A stretch of 64,000 nt of DNA, taken from assembly GCF_029867415.1 (NCBI RefSeq), contig NC_081183.1, positions 66,538,336 to 66,602,335 on the forward strand. The letters run 5' to 3'. Source of the DNA: Vicia villosa. Its lineage: Eukaryota > Streptophyta > Magnoliopsida > Fabales > Fabaceae. The notes beneath the pieces were generated by a model, which was not told the origin of the DNA, made no database searches, and was given only the letters and a program-made list of their open reading frames with translations. Shown here piece by piece: positions 56,965 through 64,000 of this stretch; positions within the stretch are counted from its first letter, which is position 1; every line of letters starts with the position of its first letter. The position numbers and the translations under genes were made by a program.

Positions 56965-57169
56965 GGGTCGACCAACAGACCCAATTTGGGAAATATTTGT
57001 AGCAGTAGGTCGACCTAATTTAGGGCTGGGTCGACCTAACAGAGAAGCCTTAAAAAAATGCAGATTAGGTCGACCTAAAAGAAGGGTAGGTCGACGTAAC
57101 TGGGCATTTTAGTTTAGATGTTGAAAAATGACTTGTGTAGGTCAACTCAGAGGCAGATTAGGTCGACCT
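56965..57169 (-). promoter_or_regulatory. Second GTCGAC palindrome array, upstream of the envelope-like ORF
   Basis: Starts at 56965, 57007, 57028, 57067, 57088, 57139 and 57160, that is three pairs spaced exactly 21 bp plus a single copy 42 bp from the next. Variants: GGGTCGACCA, GGGTCGACCT, AGGTCGACGT, AGGTCAACTC. The nearest copy lies about 137 bp before ATG 56828. Confidence 0.7.
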
Positions 57170-57495
57170 AAATTCCAAATATTTGTGAAAATGCTCTATA
57201 TATGATGTGTTTATGCCTAGTTATTTGCTTGTATGTTTAGAATATGATATGCTATGATTAAAGATGAAACACATACATGAGTAAGAAAGATATATGTATG
57301 AAGTCACTATAAGCATGTTAATTGATAGCATATTATAGCATCAATGATATTTTTGGAAGTGAACAACAACCATGTTACCGCCTTCTCAATATGTAGGTGT
57401 CACCGTTTAGTGGAAGCCTTTAGTCAATGTGGAATGATTCCTGGCTTGATGAAGAACTACCTTTACACTAAGAGAAATGTTAGCTTGAGAATAAT

Positions 57496-57498
<3 letters not shown>

Positions 57499-57542
<44 letters not shown>
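57499..57542. repeat. (TA)22 microsatellite
   Basis: Uninterrupted TA dinucleotides just after the pol stop of SIRE IX. The open frame crossing it (57344-57556) is not a gene. Confidence 0.95.
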
Positions 57543-57546
<4 letters not shown>

Positions 57547-57577
57547 AAAGGAATAATCTTAAGTGAAACAAATGTGA

Positions 57578-60500
57578 TTAGCCCAAATTAGAGATATCGA
57601 GTATCCCTAATTCCCTACGAATGTTGAAGTATTGCTCCGTTGCTAGAGGTTTGGTGAAGATGTCAGCTAGTTGCTTCTTGCTCTCTACATGTTCAAATAT
57701 GACGTCTCCTTTCTCTACATGATCTCTTAGGAAGTGATGCCTTATTTCAATATGCTTGGTTCGTGAGTGTAAGACAGGATTCTTACTCAAGTTTATGGCA
57801 CTTGTGTTGTCGCACATGATAGGTATACGATCAAGCTTAATACCAAAGTCAAACAGTTGTTGCTTGAGCCATAATATCTGCGCACAGCAGCTTCCGACAA
57901 CTACATATTCTGCCTCTGCAGTAGATAATGCAACCGATACTTGTTTCTTGCTATGCCAACTTATCAATGAATTTGAGAATAGATGACATGTTCCACTGGT
58001 GCTCTTTCTATCGGATTTGCAGCCAGCAAAATCTGAGTCGGAGAATCCTACCAAATAACACTCATTTCCCTTCGGATACCATAGGCCATATGTAGGAGTT
58101 CCACGTAGATATCGCAGAATTCTTTTGACAGCTTTTAAGTGAGATTCCTTTGGACAAGATTGATATCTTGCACACATACACACACCAAACATGATATCTG
58201 GTCTTGAGGCAGTAAGGTACAATAGTGAACCTATCATACCTCGGTACAATTTCACATCAACCTCTTTACCTTTCTCATCTTTGTCTAGGTTAGTATTTGT
58301 TGCCATAGGTGTGTCAATCTCCTTCGCTTCACTCATTCCAAATCTTTTGAGCAGCTCTGTGCAGTATTTAGTTTGACTTACAAACGTTCCATGACTGAGT
58401 TTCTTGATTTGTAGGCCAAGGAAGAAATTTAGCTCACCCATGAGACTCATCTCAAATTCACTCTGCATAAGCTTAGAAAATTCTTTGACAAGTTTTGCAT
58501 TAGTCAACCCAAATATAATATCATCTACATAAACTTGGACTAAGAGTACATCTTTATCTTTTCTTTTAAGAAAGAGAGTAGTATCAACTTTACCCCTAGA
58601 GTACCCTTGGCTAAGAAGAAATTTACTCAAACGTTCGTACCAAGCCCGAGGGGCTTGTTTAAGACCGTATAGAGCACGTTTCAGCTTATAAACATGAGTT
58701 GGATGCATGTAATTCTCAAAGCCGGGTGGCTGAGCAACATAGACTTCTTCATTTATATAGCCATTTAGAAAGGCACTTTTAACATCCATTTGGAATAGTT
58801 TGAAGTCTTTTGAACAAGCATAGGCAAGTAAGAGGCGAATAGCTTCGAGACGTGCTACAGGAGCGTATGTCTCTTTATAATCAATACCTTCCTCTTGATT
58901 GTAACCTTGGGCAACTAATCTAGCTTTATTTCTAGTAATAACGCCGTTTTCATCAAGTTTGTTACGAAAAACCCATCTAGTGCCGATTACTTGATGATCT
59001 CCCGGGTGAGGGACTAAGTCCCAAACATCATTCCGTTTAAATTGGTTTAATTCTTCTTGCATGGCCATTAGCCAATGCTCATCAAGTAATGCGTCCTTAG
59101 CGTTTTTCGGCTCAACTTGTGAAACGAAAGCAAAATGATGACAGAAGTTACTTATCTTTGAGCGTGTTGTAACGCCCTTTGAGATGTCCCCTATTATGTT
59201 GTCAATTGGATGGTCTTTCACATTTGTCCAGGCCTTAGGAAGTTCTTCATTGTTTGAGATGCTCTCTTTTTCATTTTCATCATGAGACTCATCTTTCTCT
59301 TTCTCAGCATCTTTCTTTATAATATTTTCATTCTCGTCTTCCTTATCTTTGACAATATCTTCAGTGGATGGACCTGCACCATTAAACGAAAGACCTTTCT
59401 CGACATATTTTGTATAAGATTCATCAAAAGACACGTGTACTGACTCTTCTACTATAAGTAATCTTTTATTATATATCCGATATGCTTTGCTAGATTGTGA
59501 GTAACCAAGGAAGATGCCCTCGTCAGCTTTAGCATCGAATTTACCAAGATTATCCTTACCATTATTCAATACAAAACACTTACAACCGAATACATGGAGA
59601 TGAGATACATTTGGTTTTCTACCCTTTAGTAATTCATATGGAGTTTTGTTTAGTATAGGACGTATTGTTATCCTATTCAAAACATAACACGCTATGCTAA
59701 TCGCGTCAGCCCAAAAATACTTAGGTAGACTACCCTCATTCAGCATTGTTCTTGCCAACTCCTCTAGAACACGATTTTTACGTTCAACCACTCCGTTTTG
59801 TTGTGGTGTTCTAGGAGCTGAAAAGTTATGCTCAATTCCATGTTTATCACATTATTTTTCAAAAAGATAGTTTTCAAACTCTCCACCGTGATCACTTCGA
59901 ATTGCAACTATTTTGGTGTTCTTTTTGTTCTGACATAATCTTGCAAATTGCGTGAAAGCTGGAAAAGTTTGATCCTTACTAGGTAGAAAGATTGTCCAAC
60001 AAAATCTAGAGTAATCATCGACAATGACAAAACCATATATGTTTCCACCTATGCTTTTAGTCCTTGAAGGGCCAAAGAGATCCATGTGAAAGAGTTCAAG
60101 AGGGCGTGATGTTGAAACCACGTTCTTTGATTTAAAAGAGATTTTTGTTTGCTTTCCCTTTTGACAAGCATCACATAGATGATCTTTTGAAAACTTCATT
60201 TTAGGTAAGCCGATTACTAAGTCTTTTGTGACAACCTTGTTAAGTAAGTCAAAATTTATGTGGGCGAGACGTCTATGCCAAAGCCATGAGTCTTCGCCTA
60301 GAGCAATTAGACACTTGGTACTAGACTTAGATACTTCATCCAAGTTTAGCATATAGATGTTGTTTACTCTTAAGCCATTAAACATAATGTCTCTTTTCTT
60401 AGTATGTTCTATTGTGCAGCCAGAATTTGTAAATGTTACTTTAAAATCTTTGTCGCACAATTGACTTATACTTAAGAGATTATGCTTAAGACCTTCTACT

Positions 60501-60736
60501 AGCAGTACATCAGTTATAATTGTGGTAGAAGGGTTACCTACACTTCCTTTACCAAGTATGGCTCCCCGATTGTTATCTCCGTAGGTGACATACCCCTTTT
60601 TCTTTGCGTGAAACTTAACGAAAAGAGATATGTCTCCAGTCATGTGTCTTGAACATTCGCTATCAAGGAACCACAACCTTTCGGCAATGTCAAGACACTT
60701 TTCCTGCAAAATTAATTTAGAGAGGGAGGTCCCCAA
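57578..60736 (-). pseudogene. SIRE IX pol: protease, integrase, RT, RNase H (one stop, changed protease site)
   Basis: The frame runs from about 60736 to 57578, broken only by a TAA at 59852-59854 inside the integrase core. The protease active site reads DSEC where this family has DSGC, so the conserved Gly is lost. Integrase motifs FHMDLFGP, RSDHGGEFEN and MVERKNR; RT with [12 protein letters not shown] and YVDDIIFG; RNase H with [18 protein letters not shown] and MCDNTSA. Apart from these few breaks the domains are well kept, implying fairly recent activity. It is not in the gag frame. Confidence 0.85.
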
Positions 60737-62451
60737 TTTTCATTGGGTCCTTGGTAGTGAGTACATAATTTGTTGCACTTAGGCAACCATTGAAATACTC
60801 CTTTAGGAACCAAAATCCTCCTAAATTTGCATTTTTCAATGGTATGCCCCTTTTTGCAACAATAGTGACAGGTAATATGATGAGAATATGCTGTTTTGCT
60901 AGTTGATACTTTTGGTACAAAAGTATATTTGCTATATAAAGGAGTATACGACCTTTTGAACTTATTTGGATCAACCGCAAAAGTCACTGTTGGTTGTAGA
61001 GCCTTGTCTAATTTGGCTTTTAGATCTCTTACTTCTTTTTGCCAAATATGACATGTCTCACAACCAAACCATGATGTAGGATCTATCTCAACTTTATCCT
61101 TTTGAATGTCTAGCATAGATTGTTTTAAAGCTTCCATATCCTTTTCGGTTTTCTCAACTTTTGATTCAAGATATGAAAAGATTTTCTTATTTGAGGCCAA
61201 AAGTTTGAAAGCTTCAATGGCATCTCTATGTAATTCTTCAAAAGCAAGTTTTAATTGAGAATGAGATACCTTGTCTATGAGTTCAGGTTTAAGATGACTT
61301 ACAAGTTTCTTTTTCTTGTGTTGATGAGCCATAAGGCATAAGTTTGTCGATTCTTCTTCATCGCTTGATGAGCTTTCACTAGATGAATCACTTTCCCATG
61401 CTATGTAGGCTCTTCTAGATTTGTTGTGACCTTTGCTTTGGTTCTTCTCTTTTTCCTTCTTAAGGTATAGACAATCCGGTTTGTAGTGACCGACTTTGCC
61501 ACAATTAAAGCAAGGCCCTTTGATTTTTCCTTTGTTGTTGTCATCTTGTTTGAGCTTGTTTGATTGCTTTCTATAGTTGATCAAGCCTTTGTCGGAATGT
61601 TTTGCTCCATTTTTCTTTAGGTATTTGTTGTATCTTTGCACAAATAGTCCCATTTCCTCATCATCGGAGTCTTCATCATCACTTGTATCACTATCCTCTA
61701 GCTCTCTTCTTGAGGTTTTGGAGCTTGAAGCTTTTAGAGCTATTGACTTCTTCTCTACCTCTTTCTCCATGTTCTTCTCTTTCTTTGCTCTTTTCTCATG
61801 CATGTCAAGGCATTTAAGATGTTGTTCATGTTCCTCTAGTTTACCAAAAAGAGTGGTAATGTCTAAGGTGTTTAGATCATTTGCTTCCTTTATTGCTGTA
61901 ACCTTGGGTTGCCATTCCCTGTTCAAACATCTTAAGATTTTGTTAGTAGCAACTGCATTGGAAACAGGTCTATCAAGAGAATTTAAACGATTTTTCAGGT
62001 GAACGAATCTCTTCTGCATGTTTTCGATGGATTCACCATCTTCCATGTGGAAAAGTTCGAACTCTTGAGTTAACGTATTGATTCTAGCTAGTTTGACATC
62101 ATCTGTTCCCTCATGGGCAACTTGCAATGTGTCCCACATAGCTTTAGCGGATCTACAATGGGAAACGCGATAGTATTCATCAACTCCTAGAGCTGAGATT
62201 AGAATGTTTCTCGCTTTCCAATCGTATCCATATCTCTTTTCATCTTCAGCATCCCAAGTATTTTCTGGTTTTGGAACAACTACACCAGCTGCATTTGTCA
62301 TTGTGATCTGAAAGGGACCATTGACAATAGCTGTCCAGATGTTCCTATCAATTGCATTGATGTGGACACACATACAATCCTTCCAATAGCCATAGTTTTC
62401 ACCGTTGAAAACTGGAGCTCTATTGTGAGCCCCTTTAGGTCCGGAAGCCAT
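60712..62451 (-). pseudogene. SIRE IX gag
   Basis: About 579 residues from ATG 62451 (MASGPKGAHNRAPVFNGENYGYWK). The frame is open further upstream, into the primer site. Two CCHC knuckles (CFNCGKVGHYKPDC and CHYCCKKGHTIEKC), Ser/Glu/Asp-rich linkers and a coiled-coil-like segment lie between. It ends in a different frame from protease near 60712-60736; related SIRE VIII has gag and pol in one frame, so I infer a frameshift. Confidence 0.8.
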
Positions 62452-62488
62452 CTTTCCAATAAGTGTTTCACGTAGCACGGAATAAACC

Positions 62489-62504
62489 AGAGCTCTTGAT
62501 GCCA
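62489..62504 (-). other. Primer binding site of SIRE IX
   Basis: Minus-strand TGGCATCAAGAGCTCT, two bases inside the LTR. Related to the methionine-tRNA site but with an extra A. Confidence 0.6.
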
Positions 62505-62506
62505 CT

Positions 62507-63427
62507 TGTTAGACGCTGGCCTAAGGATCTAGAGGGGGGGTGAATAGATCTCACAGAGTTTTTCGGAATTATTTTGAACTAAGGCGAAAGCGGTTCTGAA
62601 TCGACTTGCGTCTATTCCGGAGCGTTATTGCAAGGGTCGTATATGTGACAAAACCACAAGATAATTGAGATTAACGATGAAATGATATGTTATCGAATCA
62701 ATATCTTTCACTATAGAAAATCGATTAGCTTCTGATTTGATAAACTTTGATTTGCAATGCAGTAATAATGAAAGAAGCAAAAACACAAACACTTGGTGAT
62801 AATGATCAAATTGATGGTGATTCAATGTGTGATGAATTGTGATGTTTATACAAGTTCTTAATTCACAATTTTAACACTCGAATCGTTGATCAATTTGCAA
62901 TTATAACCAAATATGAACAGAACGTAAATGAAAAGATAAAAGCGACAAGAACATGATATTTGTTTAGGCAGTTCGTCGATCGTCCTCGCTACGACTACGT
63001 CTGCCCCCGATTCCAAACTGAAATTGGGAAATCTTCCATTAATGTTGAAAGTAGTTTATACAAAGAAGATAACAAAGCGATAAACAATAAACCAAATTTG
63101 TCGATCCTTTGAATCTTCTTCCCCCTTAATCTTGAGCCAGATCAAGGTCTTCCAAGAGCTTCACTTTGATCCCTTTCTGCAGTGTCTTGAATTGCTTGAA
63201 CACTTGTTCTTCAATCTTCACACTCAGCTGGATCCTTGATGAAGCCTCTTGATAAAAACCCCCAAAATTCACCAATCTTGGAGGATAAAACCCTCAGATT
63301 TTATTCACCAAAAACCCCACAAATCTTCACCCACTAGGAATCTTCAATTCCGTTCCATGGACGTTATCGATCTTGAACGAAAACCCTCAATGCAAAAATG
63401 ATTGTGTGTAGTTGTGTTGGAGTTGTG
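62507..63427 (-). repeat. 5' LTR of SIRE IX, truncated
   Basis: 921 bp matching 53509-54429 with few differences. The remaining ~574 bp, including TATA and the palindrome array, are absent, so this copy has no U3 promoter. Confidence 0.9.
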
Positions 63428-64000
63428 CTGTATATACATTGCTTAGAACTCCATCTAAGAGAAAAAACCTGAAGACAAATAAACTGTATATATATTATAA
63501 GACTATGACCAGGATTGAGGATTACTTCCCGGCGAATCCTCTCCTAATTAGATTTCCATAGTTTCTTGCCACAAGATGATTAATTCCCGGTGAAACATCT
63601 TGAAACCCTTAGAACAAAAAATTGGGCACATCCACCTTAAAGAGGATTGATTCCTGATGAAACCTCTTACCATTTGCTTAGAGCCAAACTAAGTTCAAAA
63701 ACCAACATAGCTTTCTCTTGTGCTAAAACAAGGACCCTCGATGACCCTCGATTAGCCTCCTCTTGGGCTCACAATACAAGGACCCACAGGCTTCTTAAAA
63801 GCATATCTCACAGCTTCCTCTTGAGCTTGTATACAAGAACCCATCAGGTTTTTTATAAACATAAGAACAGGTCTTTAGTCACCTTTTAACCTACCCTGGT
63901 GAGATTCTTCTATTCTTCAAACCAGACTTCGAACAAGCCAAGTATGTCTCAATCTCAGTATTGAGTTCACCTTTTTGAATGAGAGACATGGATAATATCT
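63428..64000 (+). repeat. Fragment of an LTR C-type Ogre LTR
   Basis: Colinear with 49128-49700 at a constant offset of 14300, no indels, and six substitutions by eye in 573 bp (about 99% identity). Includes H1 hairpins at 63517-63541, 63572-63602 and 63640-63668. The join to the SIRE IX LTR is abrupt and at no LTR terminus. Confidence 0.9.

Larger units (their letters stand above)
56829..57577 (-). other. Spacer between pol and envelope-like ORF of SIRE IX
   Basis: About 750 bp without a gene. It holds the second palindrome array (56965-57169), a TATA-like CATATATAG (minus strand, about 57190-57200) and a (TA)22 microsatellite. Confidence 0.7.
53509..63427 (-). mobile_element. SIRE-type element IX, lightly damaged, outer LTR truncated
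   Basis: Left LTR 53509-55003 (its 3' LTR), polypurine tract, envelope-like ORF, pol, gag, primer site, and the right (5') LTR, which stops after 921 bp at 63427. The left flank GATAA (53504-53508) should be the target duplication, but the partner is lost. Breaks: one frameshift between gag and protease, one stop in integrase, a protease active-site change, one homopolymer shift in the envelope-like ORF. Confidence 0.88.

Noticed and set aside
57344..57556. 70-residue open frame ending in Ile/Tyr repeats
   Set aside because: Translation of the (TA)22 microsatellite in the SIRE IX spacer.

Overview
This window is plant heterochromatin-type DNA made almost entirely of LTR retrotransposons; I see no convincing host gene. 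Giant Ogre (Ty3/gypsy, Tat lineage) elements with LTRs of about 3.7-5 kb, SIRE/Maximus-type Ty1/copia elements with an extra envelope-like ORF, and deep nesting point to a large-genome legume, most likely tribe Fabeae (Pisum, Vicia, Lathyrus, Lens). That is an inference from the element families, not from a host gene. Element numbers I-IX are mine.

Left half (1-27429, all + strand): right-hand ends of elements stacked inside one another. In order: 3' end and 3' LTR (LTR A, 125-3780) of Ogre I; the body of Ogre II from mid-protease (3781-10820) and its 3' LTR (LTR B, 10821-15770); the 3' two thirds of an LTR of Ogre III (LTR D, 15771-18787); the 3' UTR and 3' LTR of Ogre IV (18788-19694; LTR E, 19695-24207); the envelope-like tail and 3' LTR of SIRE V (24208-26217); and the start of an Ogre VI LTR (LTR C, 26218-27429). 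Each LTR end runs straight into the interior of the next element. The reading is therefore serial insertion: I in II in III in IV in V in VI, with VI in a Tekay chromovirus. All the matching 5' halves should lie left of the window.

Middle (27430-47095, - strand): complete but decayed SIRE VII (TSD TCACT), inserted in LTR C. Inside its envelope-like ORF sits complete, open and apparently young SIRE VIII (30084-39287; TSD ATTCC; the two 931-bp LTRs differ at about 5 sites). LTR C resumes at 47096 and ends near 50946.

Right part: a 5'-truncated, stop-riddled Tekay chromovirus (50947-53508), whose LTR is interrupted by SIRE IX (53509-63427, - strand). The outer LTR of SIRE IX is cut off and joined to a copy of the middle of LTR C (63428-64000).

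Most noteworthy signals: (i) pairs of a GTCGAC-centred palindrome, about 21 bp apart, in the U3 of SIRE IX and again just upstream of its envelope-like ORF; (ii) a triplet of 3'-UTR hairpins in Ogre II with unrelated but self-complementary stems, a constant AAAA bulge and GNRA-like loop; (iii) further covarying hairpin families in the Ogre LTRs; (iv) tRNA-like A-box/B-box/T-run units inside Ogre LTRs; (v) intact SIRE VIII. All coordinates and alignments were made by eye.
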